Assembly: GCA_045544735.1 (NCBI GenBank)
Contig: JAZPZM010000069.1
Span: forward strand, 1 to 57,354
From: CAG-390 sp045544735
GTDB taxonomy: Bacteria > Bacillota > Clostridia > Oscillospirales > CAG-272
Length of the DNA stretch: 57,354 bases
Direction of reading: 5' to 3'
Part shown: in pieces, positions 24,467 through 32,082 of the stretch
How positions within the stretch are numbered: the stretch's first letter is position 1
How the letters are laid out: every line of letters starts with the position of its first letter
Position numbers and translations under genes: made by a program
The notes under the pieces: model-generated
The model's input: only the letters and a program-made list of their open reading frames with translations
What the model was told of the DNA's origin: nothing
Databases searched by the model: none

Positions 24467-25479
24467 AATTTCTCGCATACTCCTTTCACGGTTATATAAG
24501 CATCCTTGCCCTTAACGAAGGCGAACTTGAAAAGCTTTGCAAGCTGCCTCATTGCAAAGGGGATAAGGCGCATAGCAAAATTGTAAACAAGAACGCCTAT
24601 GAGCAGCACCGAGCCTATGACGATCACGCCAAGACCGATCTCAAAAAGCCCTATCGGCGTTTCTCCCGCCACAAGCTGTATGACTCCGTAGACTATTCCG
24701 ATCAGCGAAATACAGCATCCCGCGGCAACGAATACGATAAGTCCCGCAATACTGAAGATCAGCATAAGAGCGAGAGCTACCCAGAAAAACAAGTAAAGCC
24801 CTACCGTAATAAGGGCAAGAGCCAGAACGAAGGGAGCGGCAATGCACGCAAGAACGATAAAGAGAGTTTTATTGTTGCGAAGCTTTTGAATATCGGCTTC
24901 ACTAAGCTCCTTTTTTTGCTCCTCGCGCTGTTCCTTTTGCTCCTCAACGTATTCTTTGCGATTGTGCTTATGCATAAGTTTTTTATCCCTCTCATTTCTC
25001 GCGGGACGGTAAGGTCGCACGTCGTCAATATTGTCGTCGGGAACGTCGTTTTTAACGTCCTCGGGCGCCATTATTCTTACGAAACGAGGGTCAAGGTCCT
25101 CGTCGGTGGATTTTGGCTCAGTCGCAGATTGCGGCTCAGCCTTGTTTTTTTCCTTTGGCTTGCCCTCAGTTTGTTTTTTGGTTGGTTCTTCACCGATGAA
25201 CTTAAGCGAGGCGTTGATCTCGTCCTCCACGGATGGGACGTCCGACGCGGGAGCCGAAGCTGCCGTTTTCACCGCTCCCTCATTCTCGATTACGGGAGAC
25301 GCGCCAAGCGCTTTGACTATTCCCTCAGCCATTTCGGCAGGGTCAGCCTCAATGTCCTTCATTCCCGTATGCTTGATGTAGTTGCTTACACGCTCAAGCT
25401 GTGCCGCAACCGACTCCTCATCAAGATGGCGTGCGTATAGCTGCTCCTCGAGCCGCTTCAAAAATTCCTTTTTTTCCAT
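24463..25479 (-). CDS. DUF1700 membrane protein
   Basis: The 338-residue protein has the DUF1700 N-terminal motif (MEKKEFLKRLEEQLYARHLD ... RVSNYIK), a long charged, Lys/Glu/Pro-rich middle (about 70-215) and four hydrophobic segments at the C-terminus (LFIVLACIAAPFVLALALI, FFWVALALMLIFSIAGLIVF, CCISLIGIVYGVIQLV, IGLGVIVIGSVLLIGVLV). DUF1700 genes usually sit behind a PadR-type repressor and beside DUF4097 genes; here DUF4097 follows but no PadR gene is present. The long charged insert is larger than in typical members. Transcribed from 25634-25662. Confidence 0.85.
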   Translation of the reverse strand: MEKKEFLKRLEEQLYARHLDEESVAAQLERVSNYIKHTGMKDIEADPAEMAEGIVKALGASPVIENEGAVKTAASAPASDVPSVEDEINASLKFIGEEPTKKQTEGKPKEKNKAEPQSATEPKSTDEDLDPRFVRIMAPEDVKNDVPDDNIDDVRPYRPARNERDKKLMHKHNRKEYVEEQKEQREEQKKELSEADIQKLRNNKTLFIVLACIAAPFVLALALITVGLYLFFWVALALMLIFSIAGLIVFVAAGCCISLIGIVYGVIQLVAGETPIGLFEIGLGVIVIGSVLLIGVLVYNFAMRLIPFAMRQLAKLFKFAFVKGKDAYITVKGVCEKL

Positions 25480-25541
25480 TTTGACTCCAAAATGATTTTT
25501 TATTAATTAAATCGTATCGAGTTTTTTCAAAAAAACTATAC

Positions 25542-25556
25542 AAATCGATGCGATTT
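25542..25556. promoter_or_regulatory. Palindrome, possible operator
   Basis: AAATCG-ATG-CGATTT is a perfect 15-base palindrome in the divergent region between the DUF1700 gene and trmB. It lies in the DUF1700 leader and just before a TATAAT at 25561. It could be a repressor site; the binding protein is unknown. Confidence 0.4.
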
Positions 25557-25580
25557 ATGCTATAATATATATATCCTTTG

Positions 25581-25608
25581 GATTTTTCGCCGCAAAAGGC
25601 GGAAAATC
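25581..25608. repeat. Inverted repeat in DUF1700 leader
   Basis: GATTTTTCGCC and GGCGGAAAATC form an 11-base arm with one mismatch around GCAAAA. In the leftward leader RNA this would be a stable hairpin with no U tract after it. Role unknown. Confidence 0.5.
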
Positions 25609-25633
25609 ACAAAAATAATATAATTCATACTAT

Positions 25634-25662
25634 ATTATAACAGATTTAAAGAGAGAATGCAA
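25634..25662 (-). promoter_or_regulatory. Promoter of DUF1700-DUF4097 operon
   Basis: Minus-strand TTGCAT (25657-25662), 17-base spacer, TATAAT (25634-25639). It abuts the trmB start at 25664 and gives a leader of about 150 bases. Confidence 0.7.
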
Positions 25663-25663
25663 G

Positions 25664-26335
25664 ATGAGAATGAGAAAAAAAAAGCATTCGGGCGAAAGAA
25701 TCGAAGCCTGCGCCCGTTTTCTTATCAAAGAACCCCTTTCCTGCTTTGAAAATTTAAGCGAGTCCTTTGGTGTGAGCCGCCCCACATTGCTTGAGATCGG
25801 CTGCGGCAAGGGCGATTTTGCACGTCAGCTTAGCGCAAAATTCACCGACCACAACATAATTGCTATCGAAAGAGTGCCCGACGTTGCCATGACCGCGCTC
25901 GAAAAGGCGGCAGCAAGCGAGGACGAGCGCCCCGACAACCTGCGCTTCATCATAGGTCACGCTCAATATCTTTCCGATTGGTTTGCGCCGAACAGCTTTG
26001 AGCGCATATACGTAAACTTCTGCGATCCTTGGCCCAAGACCGGATACCACAAGCGCAGACTTACTGCTCCCTCCTTCCTTCGCGTTTACCGCTCGTTGCT
26101 CGTCGGCGGCGGTGAGCTTCACTTCAAGACGGACAACCAGCCGCTGTTTGATTGGTCGCTTGAGCAGTTTGAAGCCGAGGGGCTTGAGATAGTTTTCGTA
26201 ACGCGCGACCTGCATTCGAGTGAAAAAGCATCAGAAAACCTTATAACCGAGTATGAGCATCATTTCTCGTCCATGGGAATGAATATTTACTCGGCGCACG
26301 TTCGCTTTCCCAAAAAAGACGTCGAGAATGAATAA
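25664..26335 (+). CDS. trmB: tRNA (guanine-N7-)-methyltransferase
   Basis: The 223-residue SAM-dependent enzyme has the SAM motif LLEIGCGKGDFARQ, the guide IAIERVPDVA, and the family hallmark YVNFCDPWPKTGYHKRRLT, then GGGELHFKTDN and ITEYEHHFSSMG. It makes m7G46 in the variable loop of tRNAs. The 3' end overlaps the truB start by eight bases. Confidence 0.96.
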   Translation: MRMRKKKHSGERIEACARFLIKEPLSCFENLSESFGVSRPTLLEIGCGKGDFARQLSAKFTDHNIIAIERVPDVAMTALEKAAASEDERPDNLRFIIGHAQYLSDWFAPNSFERIYVNFCDPWPKTGYHKRRLTAPSFLRVYRSLLVGGGELHFKTDNQPLFDWSLEQFEAEGLEIVFVTRDLHSSEKASENLITEYEHHFSSMGMNIYSAHVRFPKKDVENE

Positions 26336-27248
26336 TATTGCAAGACAAGAGCCTGACGGCATTCTCGTTATCAACAAGCCGTCGGGAATGACCTCTCACG
26401 ACGTTGTAAACCGCGTACGCCGCCTTTACGGCACTCGCGCCGTTGGACACACGGGCACGCTTGACCCGATGGCTACGGGCGTTCTCGTGCTTCTGCTCGG
26501 CAGAGCCGCCAAGGCGTGCGAATATGCCGTAGCGGGCAAAAAGCGCTACACGGCGCGGCTCAGACTCGGAATCGAGACGGACACCGAGGACACGACGGGC
26601 GAGATAATACGCTCCGCCGAGGTCAACGTAAAGCGCGAGGATTTCGATGCGGCTCTTCCCTCCTTCGTCGGAGATATTATGCAGATACCGCCGATGTACA
26701 GCGCACTGAAGCGTGACGGCAAGAAGCTGTGCGACCTTGCGCGCGAGGGCAAGGTCATTGAGCGCGAGGCTCGTCCGATAACGGTTTATTCAATCAAGGC
26801 GGAGCAAATAGACGGCACTGACTACACGCTTGACGTAACTTGCTCGGCGGGTACTTATATACGCACGCTATGTGCGGACATCGGCGCGGCTCTCGGTTGC
26901 GGCGGAGCTATGGCGGCGCTCGAACGGACCGAGGCGTGCGGATATTCGCTCTCCGACGCGCACACGCTTAACGAGCTTAACGAAATGACGCTCGACGAGA
27001 GGCTATCGCTCCTTTTGCCGACGGAAACGCTGTTTTCTTCACTACACGCCGTAAGGCTTGAAGCGTTTTATGAAAAGCTGTTCCGCTCGGGCTGTGAGAT
27101 ATATTTTAAAAAGCTGAGGCTGACACCGCCCGACGTAGGCACTCGGCTTCGCGTATGCAATAGCAATGGTGATTTTTTTGCGCTCGGCGAGGTCCGAGAC
27201 TATCCCGACGGAATTGCGATAAAATCGCTAAAGCTATTCAAATTATAA
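26328..27248 (+). CDS. truB: tRNA pseudouridine synthase B
   Basis: A 306-residue TruB with GILVINKPSGMTSHDVV, the catalytic aspartate motif GHTGTLDPMATGVL (about residues 40-53), RYTARLRLGIETDTEDTTG, PPMYSALKRDGKKL, and CSAGTYIRTLCADIG. It makes pseudouridine 55 in the T loop. A C-terminal ~60-residue extension looks PUA-like. Cotranscribed with trmB, a two-gene tRNA-modification unit. Confidence 0.97.
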   Translation: MNNIARQEPDGILVINKPSGMTSHDVVNRVRRLYGTRAVGHTGTLDPMATGVLVLLLGRAAKACEYAVAGKKRYTARLRLGIETDTEDTTGEIIRSAEVNVKREDFDAALPSFVGDIMQIPPMYSALKRDGKKLCDLAREGKVIEREARPITVYSIKAEQIDGTDYTLDVTCSAGTYIRTLCADIGAALGCGGAMAALERTEACGYSLSDAHTLNELNEMTLDERLSLLLPTETLFSSLHAVRLEAFYEKLFRSGCEIYFKKLRLTPPDVGTRLRVCNSNGDFFALGEVRDYPDGIAIKSLKLFKL

Positions 27249-27280
27249 CGAAACCCGATAAAAACTTATATATTTTTGAT

Positions 27281-27330
27281 CTACCACCCCGTTTCGACGT
27301 GTTTTGCGCCGCAGGGGTGGTAGAATTTTT
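27281..27330 (+). terminator. Terminator after truB
   Basis: CTACCACCCC (27281-27290) pairs with GGGGTGGTAG (27314-27323), then AATTTTT. It separates truB from the spoIIA operon. Confidence 0.85.
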
Positions 27331-27362
27331 ATAAGAAATAAAAAGAAAGGAATATCTGCAAT

Positions 27363-27725
27363 ATGATAAAAAAAACGTGCGATATATCGTGTGAGCTTTG
27401 CTCCGATTGCCTCGTTATTACCGTCAGCGGCGAGATCGACCACCACGGCGCGTTATATCTGCGTCAGAGGGCGGACGAGGCGATAAGATCCGCCGCGCCA
27501 CAGCGCCTTGTGCTTGATATGTCCGCCGTCAGCTTTATGGACAGTTCGGGGCTTGGATTCATAATGGGGCGCTTTGCGCTTGTGCGCGAACTTGGAGGGA
27601 CGACTCTCGTCAGAGACCCTGCACCGTGCGTGGAGCGCGTGCTGAAGCTAACGGGATTTGACAAGCGGGTAAAGATAATAAAAAATCACAAAACGGAGAA
27701 GGAATATGAACGTCAGAGAATATAA
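27363..27725 (+). CDS. spoIIAA: Anti-sigma F factor antagonist SpoIIAA
   Basis: The 120-residue STAS protein has ITVSGEIDHHGA and the phospho-acceptor segment LDMSAVSFMDSSGLGFIMG, whose serine is the site phosphorylated by SpoIIAB and dephosphorylated by SpoIIE. When unphosphorylated it displaces sigma F from SpoIIAB in the forespore. Its end overlaps spoIIAB by 20 bases and contains the latter's GGAGAAGG ribosome binding site. First gene of the classical spoIIA operon. Confidence 0.95.
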   Translation: MIKKTCDISCELCSDCLVITVSGEIDHHGALYLRQRADEAIRSAAPQRLVLDMSAVSFMDSSGLGFIMGRFALVRELGGTTLVRDPAPCVERVLKLTGFDKRVKIIKNHKTEKEYERQRI

Positions 27726-28203
27726 AAAAAGAAGCGGCAGACCGCCGCTTGCAGCCGTTACCAACGAAATAAAGCTATCTTTCCCCTCCCTTTCGGCTAA
27801 CGAATCGTTTGCCCGCGCCGCCGTGGCGGCGTTCATATCTCAACTTGACCCGACGCCCACGGAGCTTGCGGATATCAAATGCGTGCTTTCGGAGGCTGTA
27901 ACGAACTGCATCGTTCACGCTTACAAGGATTGCATCGGCGACGTTAAGATAACCGTGAAAGTGCGCGCCGACAGAAGCGTCAGCATCGAGGTCAAGGATA
28001 GAGGCGTGGGCATCGAAAACGTCGAGGAGGCGCGACAGCCGCTCTTCACCACGGGAGCTGCCGAGGAGCGCAGCGGAATGGGCTTTACCGTTATGGAAAG
28101 CTTTTGCGACAAGCTGAAAATACGCTCAAAACTTTGCCGAGGCACTACGGTAATTATGACGAAAAGGCTTACCTCCAAGCCAAAAGCGGGCTCTCATACA
28201 TAA
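27706..28203 (+). CDS. spoIIAB: Anti-sigma F factor / serine kinase SpoIIAB
   Basis: The 165-residue GHKL kinase has LSEAVTNCIVHAYKD (N box), VKDRGVGIENVEEARQPLFT (G1 and lid) and RSGMGFTVMESFCDKLKIRS (G2). It holds sigma F inactive and phosphorylates SpoIIAA. The N-terminus is about 20 residues longer than in Bacillus, being Arg/Lys-rich. Sits between spoIIAA (overlapping) and sigF (17-base gap). Confidence 0.95.
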   Translation: MNVREYKKRSGRPPLAAVTNEIKLSFPSLSANESFARAAVAAFISQLDPTPTELADIKCVLSEAVTNCIVHAYKDCIGDVKITVKVRADRSVSIEVKDRGVGIENVEEARQPLFTTGAAEERSGMGFTVMESFCDKLKIRSKLCRGTTVIMTKRLTSKPKAGSHT

Positions 28204-28220
28204 TTGTTTCGGAGGAGCTA

Positions 28221-28967
28221 ATGAATCTATATTCGACCGACAGCAACCGCGCTCTGCTTGAGACGGCGCAACGTGGCTCGGCGCAAGAGGCGGATGCGGC
28301 GACGGAAAGGCTGATAATCGACAACGCGGGACTCGTGCGGAGCATAGCCTTAAAATTCTGCGGTCGCGGCTGTGAATTTGAGGATCTCGTTCAGATCGGC
28401 ACTATCGGTATGATAAAGGCTATCCGCTCGTTTGACCTTGAGCGCGGAACGGCTTTTTCGACCTATGCCGTCCCGCTTATTCTCGGTGAGATACGGCGGC
28501 ATCTGCGCGATGACGGACCGATAAAGGTCGGACGTGCGGTAAAGCGGCTCGGTGCGGAGCTTATGCGCGAGCAGACGCGCATCATCAGCGAAACGGGCGT
28601 AGAGCCGCAGATATCGGAGCTTGCCGCCGCTTGCGGTGTCAGCGTTGAGGAGGCGGCTTGCGCCCTTGACGCGATAAGCCCCGTTGCCTCGCTTTCCGAG
28701 GGATCGGACAGCGAGAGCGGGTTTGAGCTTTTTGACCGTATCCCCGACGAGTCGGGGATGCTTGATATTGAGCGAGCCTGCGACAGAATTGCGATTTCGC
28801 AAGCAATAGGCAGGCTTCCCTCGCTATGGCGGCAGATAGTGGTTTTGCGATATTTCAAGAATTTGACGCAACAAAAGACCGCCGACGCGCTCGGTCTTAC
28901 GCAGGTCAAGATATCACGCGAGGAAAAAAAGATAGTGGAATATTTAAGAGAAGAGCTCAGCGGTTAG
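28221..28967 (+). CDS. sigF: RNA polymerase sporulation sigma factor SigF
   Basis: A 248-residue sigma-70 family factor. Region 2 is seen in NAGLVRSIALKFCGRGCEFEDLVQIGTIGMIKAI and ERGTAFSTYAVPLILGEIRRHLRDD; region 3 in GRAVKRLGAEL; region 4 in LPSLWRQIVVLRYFKNLTQQ and ALGLTQVKISREEKKI. SigF is the first forespore-specific sigma factor. ATG 28221 follows TTCGGAGGAGC; the open frame extends upstream into spoIIAB in another frame. Immediately after the TAG stop comes a dense hairpin array. Confidence 0.96.
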   Translation: MNLYSTDSNRALLETAQRGSAQEADAATERLIIDNAGLVRSIALKFCGRGCEFEDLVQIGTIGMIKAIRSFDLERGTAFSTYAVPLILGEIRRHLRDDGPIKVGRAVKRLGAELMREQTRIISETGVEPQISELAAACGVSVEEAACALDAISPVASLSEGSDSESGFELFDRIPDESGMLDIERACDRIAISQAIGRLPSLWRQIVVLRYFKNLTQQKTADALGLTQVKISREEKKIVEYLREELSG

Positions 28968-29170
28968 CGTTGTGCCTCAAGGACACAACGCATCGATATT
29001 CGCCTGCGGCGATCGATATGCACTTCGTGCTCGATATGTCCTTACGGACTCGATATGTGCTTCACACGAGAAAAACAGGCGAATATCATATCGAAACCGA
29101 CCGCAAGGGCGGTTATATCGAATTTGCCGCAAGGCAAATATATCGAGCTGAGCGTAGCGAAGCATATCGA
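28967..29170. repeat. Array of mini-hairpins separated by TCGATAT / ATATCGA linkers
   Basis: Four TCGATAT boxes (28993, 29013, 29031, 29050; spacing 18-20) are followed by four of its reverse complement ATATCGA (29088, 29115, 29140, 29164; spacing 24-27). Small hairpins fill the gaps: GCAC-TTC-GTGC, GTCC-TTAC-GGAC, TGTG-CTT-CACA, then AACCGACC-GCAA-GGGCGGTT and ATTTGCC-GCAA-GGCAAAT with GNRA loops. GATATTCGCC (28995-29004) is exactly complementary to GGCGAATATC (29078-29087), enclosing the first group. A longer hairpin with a TCAA loop (28967-28991) opens the array. No convincing protein is encoded. It may be a structured RNA, a non-autonomous repeat element or a complex terminator. Confidence 0.85.
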
Positions 29171-29222
29171 CGAATGAATAACCGCATTTGTATCCACAAA
29201 CATAATGCTTGTACAAAAAGAG

Positions 29223-29252
29223 GACGGAGAATTTTTTATATTTCTCCATCCT
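29223..29252. terminator. Hairpin at the end of the post-sigF element
   Basis: GGACGGAGAA pairs with TTCTCCATCC (one mismatch) around an A/T-rich loop. Between 29171 and 29324 I see this hairpin, a weaker GCATTTG/CAAA-containing stem, and no gene. Confidence 0.45.
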
Positions 29253-29324
29253 TTCCCATGGGTAGGCATTCTATTCAATTTTATCAAAACAGTCTTTAAG
29301 AGCCCATGCCATTAAGCTGAGCTC

Positions 29325-29819
29325 TTATTTTAGCATTTTCTTGATTTTTCTGCGCTTGTTGAAGTAGCTTACAGCCTCGGGAACGAAGCAAAGCGCGAGA
29401 TACAGCGCGAACGCCGCTATCATAACGCCGAGCGTACTGCCGCCGAAGATATAAAAACCATACATCGGCGCGGCAAATACGGTAACGAAAAACGAGGCTA
29501 TATACGCCGCCGCGCCCGAAAGTGTCAGCGACGCAAGGGTCGCGACGGCGTTAAAGACACAGCAAAGCATACCAAGCGCGAACCAAGTGCGGCACAAGAT
29601 AAGGAAGCCTTTTTTGCCTTTAAGACTCGCGCGCACCTCAAACGCCCCCCAACCGACGATATACGCGAGAGTGAGAAAAAGCGTAGAGATTCCAACCTTC
29701 TCAAGCGTAAAAAGAGTGGCGTGATTTATCACCGAAACGATGAGCGATGCCGACAGCACGAGCGATACCGTGACGTTGCGCACCAAGGTGGTTTTATTTA
29801 ACTTAAAAAAATTATCCAT
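29325..29819 (-). CDS. Small multi-spanning membrane protein of unknown function
   Basis: The 164-residue protein is mostly hydrophobic, with four or five predicted membrane segments (about 15-36, 42-60, 72-100, 103-123 and 126-148) and a strongly basic C-terminal tail (NKRRKIKKMLK), which should lie inside. No family motif is recognised. It lies downstream of the EF-G-like gene in the same direction, beyond a hairpin at 29828-29859. Confidence 0.7.
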   Translation of the reverse strand: MDNFFKLNKTTLVRNVTVSLVLSASLIVSVINHATLFTLEKVGISTLFLTLAYIVGWGAFEVRASLKGKKGFLILCRTWFALGMLCCVFNAVATLASLTLSGAAAYIASFFVTVFAAPMYGFYIFGGSTLGVMIAAFALYLALCFVPEAVSYFNKRRKIKKMLK

Positions 29820-29827
29820 TTCGCTTC

Positions 29828-29859
29828 AAGAACGGGAAGACTCTTAAGTCTTCCCGTTC
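29828..29859. terminator. Perfect hairpin between EF-G-like gene and membrane-protein gene
   Basis: AGAACGGGAAGACT (29828-29841) pairs with AGTCTTCCCGTTCT (29846-29859). There is no good U tract on the leftward side, so termination may be partial. Confidence 0.6.
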
Positions 29860-29869
29860 TCCCTTTATA

Positions 29870-31924
29870 TTATTCCTGAGATTTCTTGTAGTTCTCTACG
29901 ATCTTCTGCGCGATGTTCGAGGGAACAACGGCGTAGTCGTTTACGCTGAACGCAAACGAGCCTCTGCCCTGCGACATAGCACGAAGCGCGATGGGATAGT
30001 CAACAAGCTCTGCCTTGGGGCAGGTTGCGTGAACTACGGTATAGCCCTTCTTTGCGGCGGGGTCCATACCCATAATGCTTCCGCGGCGCTTGTTAAGGTC
30101 GCCCATAATATCACCGACGAGGGACTCGGGAACGGTAATATCAAGGTTGCCCACGGGCTCAAGAAGCACGGGAGCTGCCTGCTCAAGACACTGCTTGTAA
30201 GCCATGATAGCGGCGGTCTTGAAGGACATTTCATCCGAGTCAACGGGATGGTAAGAGCCGTCGTGGAGGTCAGCCGCAAGGTGAGTCATGGGGAAGCCCG
30301 CAATACCCTTGGTCATACCCTCAAGAATACCCTTTTCAACTGCGGGGTTAAAGTTCTTGGGAACAACGCCGCCGACGACGGATACCGTGAAGGTAAGTCC
30401 GGGATCTTCACCGGGACCGAACTTGATCCAAACGTCACCGAACTGACCCGATCCGCCGTTCTGCTTCTTATGTCTTGCGTGAATATCAACGGTCTTGGTG
30501 ATCTTCTCGCGGTAAGCAAGGCGGGGAGTTTCAAGATTGATGGTAACACCGTAGCGAGCCTTGAGCTTTGCGCAAAGAACGGTAAGGTGCATATCGCCAA
30601 TACCCGAAAGAACCATCTGCTTGGTCTCGGGATCGGTCTCATACTTAATGGTAAGATCCTCCTCTGCCATACGAGCCATGCTCTGCGAGATCTTGCCCTC
30701 GTCCTTGGCGGTCGCGGGGATCATAGCCTGAGTCATATAAGGCGTGGGATAGGAGATCGTCGAGTAAGCGACGGAGCCGCTCTCGGCAAGAGTATCGTTG
30801 GTGTTGGTGTTGGAAAGCTTCGCAATCATACCGATATCGCCACAGCAAAGTTCGTCGACCTCGGTCTGCGTTTTGCCCTTTACGGTGTAGATATGCGCCA
30901 TCTTCTCGGACGTGCCGTTGGTAAGATTCTTAAGCACCATATCGCGCTTTACCTTACCGTTCATAACCTTAAAGAAGGACATCTTTCCTACGAAGGGATC
31001 GGCAACGGTCTTGAATACGAAAACAGAAGCCGCGCCGTTTGCATCGATCGCAACGTCCTTGCCCTCGACATCCTTCTCCACCTTCTTTGCGTGGGGATTG
31101 GGGAAAGAGTCTGCAATAGCGTCAAGAATTGCTACAACGCCCCACATATTTACTGCAGAGCCGCAGTAAACGGGAGTAATAGTACCCTCGATGATACCGT
31201 GATGCAGAGCAAGGGAAGCTTCCTCCTTGGTGATCTCCTCACCGTCGAAATACTTCATCATAAGCTCGTCGGACGTACCCGCGATAGCCTCGTTAAACGC
31301 TTCCTTGTAGTTTGCAGCTATAGCCTCAAGCTCTGCGGTCATAGCAGTTTCGGTTCTCTTGCCCTTTGCGTCGTAGACGAAAGCCTTCATCTCGACAAGG
31401 TCAATCATCGTAACGTTCTTGCCATCCTTAATAGGAACGAAAACGGGACATACGCTGGTACCGAAGGTATCGTGAAGCTGATTGAAAACGTTATCGAAAT
31501 GTGCATCGTTATCGTCGCACTTGTTTACGAAGAATGCCTTGGGTACGCCCATTGCGGTAGCGTGATCCCACGCAAGCTCTGTTCCGACCTCAACGCCCGA
31601 TTTTGCATCAACGCATATAAGCGCGTTGTCTGCTACACGGAGAGATTGAAGAACCTCGCCGACGAAATCGAGATAACCGGGGGTATCTATAATATTTATC
31701 TTTTTATCCTTCCAAGTGACAGGCGCAAGGGATGCAGAAATAGAGAAGCCTCTCTTTATCTCCTCGGGATCATAGTCACAAACGGTATTACCGTCAGCGG
31801 TCTTACCCATACGGTCAGTTCCGCCTGTAAGATAAAGCATAGCTTCAGCAAGGGAGGTCTTTCCACAGCCGCCGTGGCCGAGAAGGGCTATGTTACGAAT
31901 GGATTTGCTATCAATAGTTGCCAT
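29870..31924 (-). CDS. Elongation factor G-like GTPase
   Basis: The 684-residue protein is an EF-G paralogue of the group annotated as elongation factor G-like rather than canonical FusA. It has the P-loop GHGGCGKTS (about 16-24), the group signature YDPEEIKRGFSISASLAP, switch II DTPGYLDFVGEV with Tyr84 where translational GTPases usually have His, and NKCD. Domains II-V follow (KMSFFKVMNGKVKRDM; GDMHLTVLCAKLKARYG; GGSGQFGDVWIKF; LNKRRGSIMGM). ATG 31924 follows AAAGGAACACCA. Its cellular role is unsettled for the group; ribosome interaction is expected. Own promoter at 32014-32042. Confidence 0.93.
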   Translation of the reverse strand: MATIDSKSIRNIALLGHGGCGKTSLAEAMLYLTGGTDRMGKTADGNTVCDYDPEEIKRGFSISASLAPVTWKDKKINIIDTPGYLDFVGEVLQSLRVADNALICVDAKSGVEVGTELAWDHATAMGVPKAFFVNKCDDNDAHFDNVFNQLHDTFGTSVCPVFVPIKDGKNVTMIDLVEMKAFVYDAKGKRTETAMTAELEAIAANYKEAFNEAIAGTSDELMMKYFDGEEITKEEASLALHHGIIEGTITPVYCGSAVNMWGVVAILDAIADSFPNPHAKKVEKDVEGKDVAIDANGAASVFVFKTVADPFVGKMSFFKVMNGKVKRDMVLKNLTNGTSEKMAHIYTVKGKTQTEVDELCCGDIGMIAKLSNTNTNDTLAESGSVAYSTISYPTPYMTQAMIPATAKDEGKISQSMARMAEEDLTIKYETDPETKQMVLSGIGDMHLTVLCAKLKARYGVTINLETPRLAYREKITKTVDIHARHKKQNGGSGQFGDVWIKFGPGEDPGLTFTVSVVGGVVPKNFNPAVEKGILEGMTKGIAGFPMTHLAADLHDGSYHPVDSDEMSFKTAAIMAYKQCLEQAAPVLLEPVGNLDITVPESLVGDIMGDLNKRRGSIMGMDPAAKKGYTVVHATCPKAELVDYPIALRAMSQGRGSFAFSVNDYAVVPSNIAQKIVENYKKSQE

Positions 31925-32013
31925 TGGTGTTCCTTTCCGACTCTGCAAGGTAGCAGAGCTTTATATAATATTTTTATCAATTTGCAAATGTGTTTTACTA
32001 CATTACAAGATTA

Positions 32014-32042
32014 ATTATACAATATTATTTTTGATAATGCAA
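32014..32042 (-). promoter_or_regulatory. Promoter of the EF-G-like gene
   Basis: Minus-strand TTGCAT (32037-32042), 17-base spacer, TATAAT (32014-32019). Confidence 0.75.
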
Positions 32043-32082
32043 TAGTTTTTTGGGCATTCTCACCCTAAATTTAAGTTTTTTT

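Noticed and set aside
28967..29170. CRISPR array
   Set aside because: Units are 18-27 bases with variable hairpins between short linkers, not identical 24-37 base repeats with unique spacers, and the boxes invert halfway. No cas genes nearby.
28826..29299. Protein-coding ORFs across the hairpin array (both strands)
   Set aside because: Composition follows the palindromes (repeated Arg/Tyr/Ile patterns), there are no good ribosome binding sites, and no domain is visible.
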